Below are positions 40,328-48,868 of a stretch of 64,000 nt of DNA, piece by piece (position 1 is the first letter of the stretch; every line of letters starts with the position of its first letter). The stretch comes from UBA1952 sp965246785 (GTDB lineage: Bacteria; Bacteroidota; Bacteroidia; Chitinophagales; Chitinophagaceae). A model generated the notes under the pieces. The model was not told where the DNA came from. It worked only from the letters and a program-made list of their open reading frames with translations, and did no database searches. The stretch spans positions 62,001 to 126,000 of the forward strand of contig CBDFFM010000005.1 of assembly GCA_965246785.1 (NCBI GenBank), in the 5' to 3' direction. The translations under genes were made by a program, and so were the position numbers.

Positions 40328-40724
40328 TATCAGGTATCAAGTATCAGGCTATTATGCACAACTTTAAAGACTTGATTGTTTGGCAGCGCGCAATGGACTA
40401 TGTAGAAATGATTTACGACATTACAAAGAATTATCCGGCAAGCGAAAAACATAATCTCATCTCACAAATGCAACGTGCCGCAACTTCTATTCCCCTGAAC
40501 ATCTCTGAAGGTTGTGGCCGGCATACGAATCCGGTATTTAAACAATTTCTCGGCCATTCCTTGGGTTCATCTTACGAATTGGAAACAGCAATTATCATTA
40601 GCCGCCGCGTAAAATTTATTACAGAAGAACAATCCAATCAGCTACTTGCTCCTCTTTCTACTATTCAGCGAATGCTCAATAAGCTCATGGACACGTTATA
40701 GCCTGATACCCGGTACCTGATACT
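40326..40724 (+). mobile_element. small element: four-helix-bundle gene between 25-bp inverted repeats
   Basis: Arms at 40326-40350 and 40700-40724 are 25 bp with three mismatches, each built of TATCAGG units. They enclose one gene (40354-40701). The left arm begins at the last two bases of the kaiC stop. The layout looks like an inserted non-autonomous element or a repeat-bounded gene cassette between kaiC and kaiB. No transposase is inside. Confidence 0.6.
40354..40701 (+). CDS. four-helix-bundle protein (23S rRNA intervening-sequence type)
   Basis: 115 residues: MHNFKDLIVWQRAMDYVEMIY, HNLISQMQRAATSIPLNISEG and FLGHSLGSSYELETAIIIS. This is the S23/four-helix-bundle family, first seen in intervening sequences of 23S rRNA genes and common as single genes in Bacteroidota. 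Function is unknown. It sits inside a TATCAGG inverted-repeat pair and interrupts the kai operon. Confidence 0.85.
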   Translation: MHNFKDLIVWQRAMDYVEMIYDITKNYPASEKHNLISQMQRAATSIPLNISEGCGRHTNPVFKQFLGHSLGSSYELETAIIISRRVKFITEEQSNQLLAPLSTIQRMLNKLMDTL

Positions 40725-40730
40725 AAGAAA

Positions 40731-41042
40731 ATGATGGCAAAAGAATCCACGGAAGGCCTCTACGAGCTGCGCCTCTACGTAGCCGGCAAAACGCCGAAGT
40801 CGGTAGCCGCGCTCACCAATCTCAAGAAGTATTGCGAAGAACACCTCAAAGACAAATACACCCTTGAGGTGATAGACCTGCTCATTCATCCCCAGCTTGC
40901 CGAGGGCGACCAGATTCTGGCCATTCCCACGCTCGTCAAGAAAGTACCCCAACCCATCCGCAAAATCATCGGCGATTTGAGCAACGAAGAAAAGGTGCTC
41001 GTAGGCCTTGACATCCGTCCGAGGCCACTGCAGGTATCATGA
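40731..41042 (+). CDS. kaiB: KaiB-like protein, first copy
   Basis: 103 residues with the thioredoxin-like KaiB pattern: YELRLYVAGKTPKSVAALTNLKKYCEEHL, YTLEVIDLLIHPQLAEGDQILAIPTLVKKVPQP. In known systems KaiB switches fold and binds the CI ring of KaiC. Its stop overlaps the start of the second copy (ATGA). Confidence 0.9.
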   Translation: MMAKESTEGLYELRLYVAGKTPKSVAALTNLKKYCEEHLKDKYTLEVIDLLIHPQLAEGDQILAIPTLVKKVPQPIRKIIGDLSNEEKVLVGLDIRPRPLQVS

Positions 41043-41362
41043 GCCTCACCATCACCGGCGACTGGGGCGATACAGATGCGGGCAGCGACGCGCCGGCGCG
41101 CTACGTACTGCGGCTTTATGTGGCGGGCGCATCTACTAACTCCGTGCGCGCCATTGCTAACCTTAAAGCAATCTGCGAAGCGCATCTTGCCGACCGCTAC
41201 GAGCTGGAGATAATAGACATTCACAAAGACAGCGCGACCGTAGAGCGCGAGCAAATAATCGCGCTGCCACTGCTTATCCGCGTTAGTCCCGCGCCGCAGC
41301 GCCGCCTGATTGGCGATATGAGCGACACCCAAAAAGTACTTCGCGGCCTCGGCCTTTTATGA
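41039..41362 (+). CDS. KaiB-like protein, second copy
   Basis: 107 residues: YVLRLYVAGASTNSVRAIANLKAICEAHL, YELEIIDIHKDSATVEREQIIALPLLIRVSP. It is a diverged paralogue of the first copy with an N-terminal extension. Two KaiB forms could compete for KaiC or serve the neighbouring kinase. The next gene follows by 8 bp. Confidence 0.88.
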   Translation: MSLTITGDWGDTDAGSDAPARYVLRLYVAGASTNSVRAIANLKAICEAHLADRYELEIIDIHKDSATVEREQIIALPLLIRVSPAPQRRLIGDMSDTQKVLRGLGLL

Positions 41363-41370
41363 GTAAGTAG

Positions 41371-42627
41371 ATGGAACAGACTACGCCAAAAACATACGAG
41401 CAGCTCCTCGCCGAAGTGGATGCCATGCGCTGGCAACTGGATGAGGCCACCGACACCATCCACGCCATCCGTACCGGGCAGGTGGATGCACTGGTAGTGA
41501 GCGGCGACGATGGCCCGCAACTTTACTCGCTCAAGACCGCCGACCATACCTACCGCGTGTTCATAGAAAAGATGAATGAAGGCGCGGTAACGCTGAATGC
41601 CGGCGGAATGATTCTCTATTGCAACACGATGTTCGCCCGCATGGTGGAGCTGCCGGTGAGTGATGTGCTCGGCTCGCCGTTCAGCGATTTTATTCCGGAG
41701 GATTGCCGGGAAGATTTTGAGGCACTGTTCGCGCGAGGCTGGCAAGAAGATGCCAAGGAAGAACTGCCTATTCTCGGCGTGGCGCACCATATTCCCTGCC
41801 AGCTTTCGGTTACAGCATTGCAGATGGATGAAGGAGAATCGCTGAGCGTGATTGTTACTGACCTTTCTTTCCAGAAAGAAACCGAGGCCAAGCTTAAAGC
41901 CAATAATGAGCAGCTCAAAGCCACCAACGCCGCGCTGGAAAAAAGCAACTATGACCTGCTTCAATTTGCCTCCGTAGCCTCGCATGATTTGCAGGAACCG
42001 TTGCGCAAAATCATGGTTTTCTCAGGGATGCTCGCGAAGAAGATGCCCGTGGAAGAAGCGGAGGAAGGCGCTACAATAATCGGCAAAATCGCGGCATCCT
42101 CGCAGCGCATGAAAGCGCTCATCGCCGACATTCTTGCCTATTCGCGCCTTGCTCAGGACGGCTTAGAGGCAGAGCCGGTATCGCTGAAAGAGCTGCTTGC
42201 CGAAATCGTGGATGACTTTGAAATCGTCATCCGCGAGAAAGGTGCCGTTATAGAAATCGGCGAACTGCCGATGGTGAGGGCGAACCGCAGCCAGATGCGT
42301 CAGGTATTCCAGAACCTGCTGTCCAACGCACTCAAATTTTCCCGCCCCGGCGTGCCGCCGCACATCAGCATCAGTAGCGCGCAAGAGCGCGGCGCGGCAG
42401 AATGCGTCATTACCGTCTCCGACAACGGCATCGGCTTTGACGCGCAATACAGCGAGCGCATCTTCGCCCTCTTCCAGCGCCTCAACACCAAAGACCAGTA
42501 CGAGGGCTCAGGCATCGGCCTAGCCATCACCAAGAAAATCATAGACAAGCACGGGGGCGGCATTAGCGTAAGCAGCGTGGAAGGCGTGGGGAGCACATTC
42601 AGGATTCTGCTGCCGGCGGTGCGATGA
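41371..42627 (+). CDS. PAS-domain histidine kinase of the kai operon
   Basis: 418 residues. A coiled N-terminus (10-35) is followed by a PAS domain (about 58-165; VFIEKMNEGAVTLNAGGMILYCN), a coiled linker, HisKA with His205 (ASHDLQEPLRK) and HATPase_c with QNLLSNALKFS, SDNGIGFD and GSGIGLAI. It lacks transmembrane segments, so it is soluble. By position it is the output partner of KaiC/KaiB, like SasA, but with a PAS domain in place of a KaiB-like one. No response regulator is adjacent. Confidence 0.88.
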   Translation: MEQTTPKTYEQLLAEVDAMRWQLDEATDTIHAIRTGQVDALVVSGDDGPQLYSLKTADHTYRVFIEKMNEGAVTLNAGGMILYCNTMFARMVELPVSDVLGSPFSDFIPEDCREDFEALFARGWQEDAKEELPILGVAHHIPCQLSVTALQMDEGESLSVIVTDLSFQKETEAKLKANNEQLKATNAALEKSNYDLLQFASVASHDLQEPLRKIMVFSGMLAKKMPVEEAEEGATIIGKIAASSQRMKALIADILAYSRLAQDGLEAEPVSLKELLAEIVDDFEIVIREKGAVIEIGELPMVRANRSQMRQVFQNLLSNALKFSRPGVPPHISISSAQERGAAECVITVSDNGIGFDAQYSERIFALFQRLNTKDQYEGSGIGLAITKKIIDKHGGGISVSSVEGVGSTFRILLPAVR

Positions 42628-42655
42628 TGCGGCGCGGATTCGCGAAGCCAAAGCT

Positions 42656-43450
42656 TTAAGCAGCGAGGTATTCCTTCATCGTGCTGATGGTCTCTTCCGG
42701 CGCGCTCATTTGCGGCACATGCCCGGTCGCGCGCATCTTAATAAAGGTGCTGCCGGTTATCTGCTGATGAATAAATGCACCCGCAGCTTCCGGCGCTACA
42801 ATATCCTCCGCGCATTGCATGATAAGCGTGGGCACAGTCACCTGACTCAGCTTTTGGCGGCTGTCGGTCAGGAAAGTAGCCCTTGCAAACTGGCTGGCTA
42901 CTTCCGGAGCCACGCTGCAGAAAAGCGATACTAATTCCGCGGCCAGTTCCGGCCTGTCGGCGTTACCCATCACCACGGGGCCGAGGTTTCCGGCCCAATC
43001 CTGCGTACCCGAATCAATGGAGCTGATGATGCCATTCACCATCTCGTGCTCCAGCCCGCCCTTGTAGTGCGGATCGTTGATGTAGCAAGCCGATGGGCCG
43101 AGCATGATAATCTTGCTGAAGCGGCGCGGCTCCCAGGTGGCCGCCATCGCGCCGATCATACCGCTAACCGAATGGCCGACGAAGATGACATCGCGCAGAT
43201 CCAGCGCCTTGCACACATCCAGTACGTCCTGCGCATAGCCTTCCAACGATGAATAGTCTGCCGGGTCGTAGCAGGATTTATCGGAAGCGCCGCAGCCGAC
43301 GTAGTCAAAAACGATGACCTTATAACTCTCCTCAAATGCGGGCACAATGTGCCGCCACATCGTCTGGTCGCAGCCAAAGCCGTGAGCAAAAAGCATCGGC
43401 TGTTTTCCCTTGCCGGAAACCTGCACATTGTTGCGGGCGATAATATTCAT
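42656..43450 (-). CDS. RsbQ-like alpha/beta hydrolase
   Basis: 264 residues with triad Ser94 (GHSVSG), Asp216 (CAEDIVAP) and His244 (TGHVPQ), as in RsbQ (Ser96, Asp219, His247). The lines AHGFGCDQTMWRHIVPAFE and LGPSACYINDP are typical. In Bacillus RsbQ activates a PAS phosphatase with a small ligand. Here it lies convergent with the PAS kinase, which makes a similar link conceivable. That is inference. Confidence 0.8.
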   Translation of the reverse strand: MNIIARNNVQVSGKGKQPMLFAHGFGCDQTMWRHIVPAFEESYKVIVFDYVGCGASDKSCYDPADYSSLEGYAQDVLDVCKALDLRDVIFVGHSVSGMIGAMAATWEPRRFSKIIMLGPSACYINDPHYKGGLEHEMVNGIISSIDSGTQDWAGNLGPVVMGNADRPELAAELVSLFCSVAPEVASQFARATFLTDSRQKLSQVTVPTLIMQCAEDIVAPEAAGAFIHQQITGSTFIKMRATGHVPQMSAPEETISTMKEYLAA

Positions 43451-43522
43451 ACTTCACAAAATCGTTTAGAACGCCAAAGGTGCGCTGAGTAAAAATAAGA
43501 AATACCTTTTTGCGATGCCGCA

Positions 43523-44506
43523 TCACACCATCGTCGCCCCCACCCGGCTGAACTTCCGCCGGTAATCCTGCGGCGTCATACCCGTTACCTGCCGGAAAAC
43601 TTTGCGGAAGGTTTTGACATCGTTGTAGCCCGCATCGTACATCACAGAGTTCACATCGCCACCGCTTTTCTCCAGCGCTTTCTTCGCTGCCTCAATCTTT
43701 ACGCGCTGGATATATTCAATTGGTGTATTGCCGGTTGCGGCCTTAAAGCGGCGTATGAAGTTGCGCTTGCTCATATGGGCCTGCGCGGCAATCTGGTCAA
43801 CCGAGATTGGCTCGCCGTAGCGGCTTTCTATAAAATTCTGTGCGGCCAGGATGCCTTCATCCTCATGGCTGCGCTGACCGTGAAAAACAGTGAAGTGGCT
43901 TTGCTTCCCTTTGTCCAAATCAATGTTGAACATCTTGCTGACGCCAATCGCTACCTCGTGGCTCACGAATTTTTCTATCAGGTAAAGCACCAGATTCCAC
44001 GACAGCAGCGCGCCGCCGGAGGTGTATATGCCGTCTTTGTCTGTCATTAGAATATCCGGCAGCAGCTCAATGTCTGTGTAGCGAATGCGCAAGTCCGGGA
44101 TGGCAAGCCAGTGCGAGGTGCAGGCTTTGCCCTTCAGCAATCCGGCCTCTGCGAGAAAGTAAGCGCCGTAGCAGAGCGAAGCGATTTCTTTTCCTGCGGC
44201 ATATTGCTCTTTCAGCCAGGCGATGCTTCTGGCGTTCTTTCCCAGTACGGCATCCGCTTGTCCATTGAACGCAGGCACGAGGATGATGTCTGCGTCAGTC
44301 GCTTCGTCCAATGACTTGGCGCAATGCAGCCGGGCCGGGCCGGAAAGCTGAACGTCGCCCTTGTCGTCACTTACCAATTCTACATTGAAGAACGCCTCTT
44401 TGCCAATGCTCATCAGGTAGCCATTCGCCACGTTCAGCATATCCAGCGCGCCGGAGATAGAGGAGAGCACGGCGTCTTCGTAGGCAAGGATGGCGATTGT
44501 CTTCAT
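43523..44506 (-). CDS. GlxA-family regulator (DJ-1/PfpI + AraC)
   Basis: 327 residues. Residues 1-180 are a DJ-1/PfpI domain (VPAFNGQADAVLG, EIASLCYGAYFLAEAG). Residues about 220-320 hold two AraC helix-turn-helix motifs (VDQIAAQAHMSKRNFIRRFKAATG and VNSVMYDAGYNDVKTFRKVFRQVTGMTP). It is transcribed away from the SnoaL gene 139 bp off and probably controls the small-gene cluster to its right. Confidence 0.88.
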   Translation of the reverse strand: MKTIAILAYEDAVLSSISGALDMLNVANGYLMSIGKEAFFNVELVSDDKGDVQLSGPARLHCAKSLDEATDADIILVPAFNGQADAVLGKNARSIAWLKEQYAAGKEIASLCYGAYFLAEAGLLKGKACTSHWLAIPDLRIRYTDIELLPDILMTDKDGIYTSGGALLSWNLVLYLIEKFVSHEVAIGVSKMFNIDLDKGKQSHFTVFHGQRSHEDEGILAAQNFIESRYGEPISVDQIAAQAHMSKRNFIRRFKAATGNTPIEYIQRVKIEAAKKALEKSGGDVNSVMYDAGYNDVKTFRKVFRQVTGMTPQDYRRKFSRVGATMV

Positions 44507-44644
44507 GGCTATGCAAACTACGGCGATTCTGGCGCAAAAACACCCTTACAAAGGCACAGGCTCACTTCACGCCGGCGGATACGTCAGGCCATCTTTGTGT
44601 TGGAAAAAGGAATAGGATTTTCAACCCCTCAAAACATGTCAATC

Positions 44645-44995
44645 ATGAAAACGAACAAGCAAATCGTGCAGGAAGTGAACGAAGCGTTCAACAATGCAAA
44701 CCCCGACGGATTCTTCAACCATTGCGCAGACGATATGCGCTGGACGATTGTCGGCAAGGAGCCGCTTATCGGCAAAGAGGCGATGCGCGCCTTTATGGGC
44801 GAGACGAAGCCCGGCGCTACCATGGAAGTGCTCACCACTCACATCATCGCAGAAGGTGACAAGGTGGCCTGCACCGGCACCATGCGCATGCAGCACGAGA
44901 GCGGTACGCCGTATCGCGGCGCGTATGCAGATATCTACCGCTTTGAAGGCGGCAAGATTGCGGAGTTGACTTCTTATGTCGTGGATCTAAAGTAG
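44645..44995 (+). CDS. SnoaL-like NTF2-fold protein
   Basis: 116 residues from ATG 44645 (MKTNKQIVQEVNEAFNNANPDGFF). The pattern MRWTIVGKEPLIGKEAMRAFMG, GDKVACTGTMRMQHESGTPYRGAYADIYRFEGGKIAELTSYVVD is that of SnoaL-type ketosteroid-isomerase-like proteins. Substrate unknown. It opens a four-gene run. Confidence 0.8.
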   Translation: MKTNKQIVQEVNEAFNNANPDGFFNHCADDMRWTIVGKEPLIGKEAMRAFMGETKPGATMEVLTTHIIAEGDKVACTGTMRMQHESGTPYRGAYADIYRFEGGKIAELTSYVVDLK

Positions 44996-45018
44996 AGACG
45001 CAATGCGTTGCGGCTCTA
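44993..45018. repeat. dispersed hairpin repeat (GAGACGCAATGC type)
   Basis: TAGAG-CGCAA pairs with TTGCG-CTCTA around TGCG. The sequence matches the GAGACGCAATGCGTTGCG repeat family that is scattered in intergenic DNA of many bacteria. It overlaps the stop codon of the SnoaL gene and may act as a terminator. Confidence 0.55.
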
Positions 45019-45066
45019 CGCCTGATGAAACCGCCAACAATTCTTAAACCATCTAAACCAACAATT

Positions 45067-45498
45067 ATGAAAAAGACCAAAATCATCTACTGGATTCTGA
45101 ACGGCCTCTTTGCCTTTATGATGTTCGGCTCTGCCGTTCCAGACTTGCTCTCTGTACCGATGGCACAGAGAGGCTTTGCCGAAATCGGCATGCCGCTCCA
45201 CTTGCTCCCCTTCCTCGGGGCGGCTAAAATGCTTGGTGTAATCGCCATCCTCATCCCCGGTTTCCCGCGCATCAAAGAGTGGGCTTATGCCGGCCTGACC
45301 TTTGACCTGATTGGCGCTATCTGGTGCGTGGCACATGCAGGGATGAGCGTGGGCGAATGGGCGCCGATGTTTGTGGGCATTGCGCTGGCCTTCGGCGCCT
45401 ATGCATCTTATCACAGGCTGCGCAGGGCAAAAGCTTCCGCGAAAAGAGAGGAAGTGCTCTACGCAACGCGAGTGAGTAACGCAGTCGCTTTCGGCTAA
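45067..45498 (+). CDS. DoxX-like integral membrane protein
   Basis: 143 residues with four hydrophobic helices: IIYWILNGLFAFMMFGSAVPD, HLLPFLGAAKMLGVIAILIPG, AYAGLTFDLIGAIWCVAHAG and MFVGIALAFGAYASYH. This is the DoxX-like family of quinone or redox-linked membrane proteins. Start 45067 was chosen as the ATG before MKKTKIIYW. Confidence 0.75.
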   Translation: MKKTKIIYWILNGLFAFMMFGSAVPDLLSVPMAQRGFAEIGMPLHLLPFLGAAKMLGVIAILIPGFPRIKEWAYAGLTFDLIGAIWCVAHAGMSVGEWAPMFVGIALAFGAYASYHRLRRAKASAKREEVLYATRVSNAVAFG

Positions 45499-45557
45499 GT
45501 CGTTTTTACTATTCGCAGCCGCGAAGTATTTTTCGCCCTTAAAAAACACACACAGCC

Positions 45558-46115
45558 ATGAAAATCCTCAAACGCATCGGCCTCGGCCTGCTCGCGCTTA
45601 TCGCGCTGCTGCTCATTGTCGCACTCTTCCTGCCGAAAGATTTTGTTGTTACCCGCGAAGTAACCGTTGCCCGGCCAAAGGCGGAAGTCTTTGACTACGT
45701 CCGTCACCTGAAAAATCAGGACCGCTACAGCAAGTGGAACATGCAGGACCCTGCCATGAAGCATGAATACGTGGGCACGGACGGCCAACCGGGATTCGTA
45801 TCTAAGTGGGATGGCAACAAAGACGTGGGCAAAGGCGAGCAGGAAATCAAATCTATTAAGGAAGGTGAGCGGATGGATATGGAGATTCGCTTTGAAAGGC
45901 CCTTTAAGAATGTTGCCAATGCATTCATGAGCACCGAAGACGCCGGCGCTTCGCAGACAAAAGTATCCTGGGGCTTTGCCGGTAAATCGCCGTGGCCGTT
46001 CAACCTGATGAGCGCCATGATGAAGGGGAGCATGGAGAACGACCTGCAAACAGGACTAAATAATCTTAAGAAAAATCTGGAATCCAGTGCTGCTGTCAGC
46101 GCGCCGGCTCCCTAA
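45558..46115 (+). CDS. SRPBCC-family protein with membrane anchor
   Basis: 185 residues. An N-terminal membrane segment (LGLLALIALLLIVALFLP) precedes an SRPBCC/START-like domain (FVVTREVTVARPKAEVFDYVRHL, YSKWNMQDPAMKHEYVG, KVSWGFAG). Lipophilic ligand binding is typical of the family. Confidence 0.8.
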   Translation: MKILKRIGLGLLALIALLLIVALFLPKDFVVTREVTVARPKAEVFDYVRHLKNQDRYSKWNMQDPAMKHEYVGTDGQPGFVSKWDGNKDVGKGEQEIKSIKEGERMDMEIRFERPFKNVANAFMSTEDAGASQTKVSWGFAGKSPWPFNLMSAMMKGSMENDLQTGLNNLKKNLESSAAVSAPAP

Positions 46116-46128
46116 AGTCAAGACAAAC

Positions 46129-46563
46129 ATGAACACCAAAATCTTCATCAACCTTCCGGTGAAAAACCTGGAAGCCGCAAAAGCATTCTACATCGCGCTC
46201 GGTTGTACGCTCAATGAGCAATTCAGCAACGAGCAGGGCGCCAGCGTTATGATGTCGGAGCACATCTACATCATGCTGCTGACGCAGCCATTCTTTAAAT
46301 CGTTCCTTGAAAAAGAAAAGGACATCGCAGACGCTACGAAGGCAACCGAGGTTATCAATGCTTTTTCCTGCGAAAGCCGCGAAGAAGTGGATGAAATCAC
46401 CAACAAAGCGCAGGCGGCGGGTGGCCGACTGGTAGGAGCGCCGGAAGACCACGGCTACATGTACAGCCAGGCTTTTGAAGATTTAGACGGCCATTACTGG
46501 AACCCTTTCTACATGGACATGACCGCCGTCGCGAATGGCGCGATGGAAGGTGCGCAGGCATAG
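46129..46563 (+). CDS. VOC-family (glyoxalase/bleomycin-resistance-like) protein
   Basis: 144 residues from ATG 46129 (MNTKIFINLPVKNLEAAKAFYIALG). It has the VOC betaalphabetabetabeta halves: LTQPFFKSFLEKEKDI and a C-terminal AFEDLDGHYWNPFYMD. Metal ligands are not clear. It is close to lactoylglutathione-lyase-like proteins. Confidence 0.85.
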   Translation: MNTKIFINLPVKNLEAAKAFYIALGCTLNEQFSNEQGASVMMSEHIYIMLLTQPFFKSFLEKEKDIADATKATEVINAFSCESREEVDEITNKAQAAGGRLVGAPEDHGYMYSQAFEDLDGHYWNPFYMDMTAVANGAMEGAQA

Positions 46564-46579
46564 TGACATTCTCCTTCTT

Positions 46580-46652
46580 CGTAGGGCAGCCCTTATGGCT
46601 GCCCTTTCGTTTGCGTCATCTGTTGCGGGCGGCCACAAGGGCTGCCCCTACG
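46580..46652. repeat. inverted pair of GTAGGG(G)CAGCCC repeats with terminator
   Basis: Copy one (about 46581-46600) contains the hairpin GGGCAGCC/GGCTGCCC (46584-46604), followed by TTTCGTTT. Copy two is inverted at 46633-46652 (CCACAAGGGCTGCCCCTACG). This family of dispersed repeats occurs in many bacterial genomes. Here it separates converging genes and the second copy reaches into the monooxygenase stop. Confidence 0.6.
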
Positions 46653-48171
46653 TAGCCACCCATTGCCGGAAGTATGCCGTCAGGTCAGCCGCATTGCCGT
46701 CGGGCAAGGCAAGACCCACATACCCATCCGGACGAATGACGTACAACGCATTTGCTTTGAGGCCTGCCTTTTTCGCCGCATCATTCGCCGGAAAAACACA
46801 AACCGGGACACTGCGCTCTTTGCAAATCGCCTGCACTTCCGCCGATGGATGCCCGTAGCAATGTACCTGCCAGCAAATGCAGGCCAGCGGCGCGAAATTG
46901 TCCGCCTCACCGGTGTGCGACACGCCTTGCAATACCCATGGCAGCCGGTCGCCGCCCTGTACATGGCCCGCCTCGCCGCGGCTCAATGCGCTTTGGCGAT
47001 AATGAAGCTTTGTCTGTGAAACGGTCAGGAATGCGAGGCGGCGAACTGCCGGGAACTTAAACGCGATGCCCAACAGCTTCGGCACGATGCGCGTGCGGAC
47101 AAAAGTTGCCATCGCGCTGCGCTTATCTACGAAGGTGAACGCCTTGTCGGTGGTGCGCACCAACTCGCGGGCGAACGCCATGCGCTCCTGCGTATAGGTA
47201 TCCAGCAGGCTTTCCGGTGCGCCGTCCTTTAGTACGGCAGCCAGCTTCCAGGCAAGGTTCACCGCATCGCCGATGCCGGTATTCATGCCTTGTCCGCCGA
47301 CTGGGCTGTGGATATGGCCGGCGTCGCCAAGCAGGAAGGCGCGGCCTTTGCGGAAGCTGTCTGCCACGCGGTGATGGACGTGGTAGGTGGAGAACCAGTA
47401 TAGTTCTTCTACGTTCAGGTTCATGCGACGGATGATGCCGTCGCTGACATCGCTCCATTGCAGAGCCACTTTATCTTTCGCGCTCTGCTTGATAGCACCA
47501 ATGAGCCGCACGCGCCCTTCGCCCATCATCGGGAAGACCATCAGGAAGTCAGCTTCGTCCAGCGCGGCATTCATCTCGCCATTCGCCACAGGGCCGGATA
47601 TGCGGAGATCGGCTACGTAAAACATATTTTCGTACATGCCGCCTGGAAAGCCGATGCCCAGGCTATGCCGCACGGTGGAGTGCGCGCCGTCGCAGCCGGC
47701 GATGTAGGCCGCTTCAAAGGTTTGTTCTTCGCCCTTCGCGTTGCGAATCTGTGCGCGGATGCGCTCCGTATTCTCTTCAAAAGACAGGAGCGTAGTGCTA
47801 CGCTCCACCTGCACACCGAGCTTGCCCAATTCCTCCACCAGCAGGGCCTCATGCCGGTCCTGCGGGAAGATGACGATATACGGATAAGGCGTGATGCCCT
47901 GCCCCGCGACGCCGATAGGAATCGTAACGGCCTTTTTGCCGCGTACCCAAAGTTGCCCGTGCCGGAACTCAATGCCGCGCTCCAAGACGCCGCGCTCAAT
48001 ACCAAGTTGACGATACAGCTCCAGTGTCCGCGCGTGGACTACGGTTGCGCGGGAAGTGGTACCGGGCTTGTCTGCCGTGTCAATGATGCGGACGGGAATG
48101 CCGGCCTTTGTAAGCCAGATGGCGAGAACGAGGCCGGTGGGGCCTGCGCCGCAGATAAGGACTGATCGCAT
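46648..48171 (-). CDS. FAD-dependent aromatic-type monooxygenase
   Basis: 507 residues. The N-terminal Rossmann motif GAGPTGLVLAIWL (7-19) binds FAD. GCDGAHSTVRHSLG is the DG motif and FLLGDAGHIHSPVGGQGMN the GD motif of the PheA/TfdB-type hydroxylases. The C-terminal 120 residues are the thioredoxin-like domain. It hydroxylates an aromatic or related compound; substrate unknown. A palindrome before its start is shared with the TetR gene. Confidence 0.88.
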   Translation of the reverse strand: MRSVLICGAGPTGLVLAIWLTKAGIPVRIIDTADKPGTTSRATVVHARTLELYRQLGIERGVLERGIEFRHGQLWVRGKKAVTIPIGVAGQGITPYPYIVIFPQDRHEALLVEELGKLGVQVERSTTLLSFEENTERIRAQIRNAKGEEQTFEAAYIAGCDGAHSTVRHSLGIGFPGGMYENMFYVADLRISGPVANGEMNAALDEADFLMVFPMMGEGRVRLIGAIKQSAKDKVALQWSDVSDGIIRRMNLNVEELYWFSTYHVHHRVADSFRKGRAFLLGDAGHIHSPVGGQGMNTGIGDAVNLAWKLAAVLKDGAPESLLDTYTQERMAFARELVRTTDKAFTFVDKRSAMATFVRTRIVPKLLGIAFKFPAVRRLAFLTVSQTKLHYRQSALSRGEAGHVQGGDRLPWVLQGVSHTGEADNFAPLACICWQVHCYGHPSAEVQAICKERSVPVCVFPANDAAKKAGLKANALYVIRPDGYVGLALPDGNAADLTAYFRQWVAT

Positions 48172-48189
48172 AATTGGTCCGCGGGAATG

Positions 48190-48207
48190 TTTACCCGGAT
48201 GGGTAAA
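48190..48207. promoter_or_regulatory. TetR operator upstream of the monooxygenase gene
   Basis: TTTACCCGGATGGGTAAA, a palindrome with a 4-bp centre, lies between the monooxygenase start and the TetR stop. The core TTACCC-GGAT-GGGTAA is repeated upstream of TetR itself, which marks it as the regulator's target. Confidence 0.75.
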
Positions 48208-48224
48208 GTTTGAGACAAATTTTT

Positions 48225-48833
48225 TTAAGGCCGCAGGGCGTCTTGGATGAATGTTTTGATGTGCTCTTTCCGTTCTGCCATCAGTTGACGATATGCTTCC
48301 GCGCTCGTGCCGGTTACCACCTGAAGCATTGGCTTGCCGATAAATGGAAACACAAGCATGGACATCATATTGGTGAAAAGCTGCTTCGGGTCAATCGCTT
48401 TAATGCGCTTTGCGGCCACTTCCGTTTTCACTGCTTCGGCGAAATGCCCGAAGGCATTCTTGCCTGTCTGGCCGATGTGCTTATTGATAAAAGCATCCGG
48501 CGCTTTAGCCAGCTCATTCAATACAAACCGAGGCAGCGCCGGATTTTTCAGCAAAAGCGCGATATACTGATCCACGATCATCCCGATTTTTTCTTCCAGT
48601 CCTGTTTCCAACTCCAGGATGGCCGAAATCTTAGTCACCATGCGGTGAATGGCTACAGAAAAGATGGCTTCAAAGAGGGCATCCTTCGTTTTGAAGTAGT
48701 AATGCAGCAGGCCTTTATTGATGCCCGCATGGTCGGCCACCTCCTGCATCCGCGTGCCGTCATAGCCTTTCTCGTGAAAGACTTCTTCGGCGGCTGCGAG
48801 GATTTTTTCTTCGGTAGTGCTGTCGGCGGGCAT
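48225..48833 (-). CDS. TetR-family repressor
   Basis: 202 residues. The N-terminal helix-turn-helix (TEEKILAAAEEVFHEKGYDGTRMQEVADHAG, 6-36) with KGLLHYYFKTKDALFEAIFS is the TetR signature. A helical ligand-binding part follows. With operator copies before itself and before the monooxygenase gene, it probably represses both until a substrate binds. Confidence 0.88.
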   Translation of the reverse strand: MPADSTTEEKILAAAEEVFHEKGYDGTRMQEVADHAGINKGLLHYYFKTKDALFEAIFSVAIHRMVTKISAILELETGLEEKIGMIVDQYIALLLKNPALPRFVLNELAKAPDAFINKHIGQTGKNAFGHFAEAVKTEVAAKRIKAIDPKQLFTNMMSMLVFPFIGKPMLQVVTGTSAEAYRQLMAERKEHIKTFIQDALRP

Positions 48834-48868
48834 CGCGATAGTCTTTCTGGGATAAAAGTAGGAATTTT

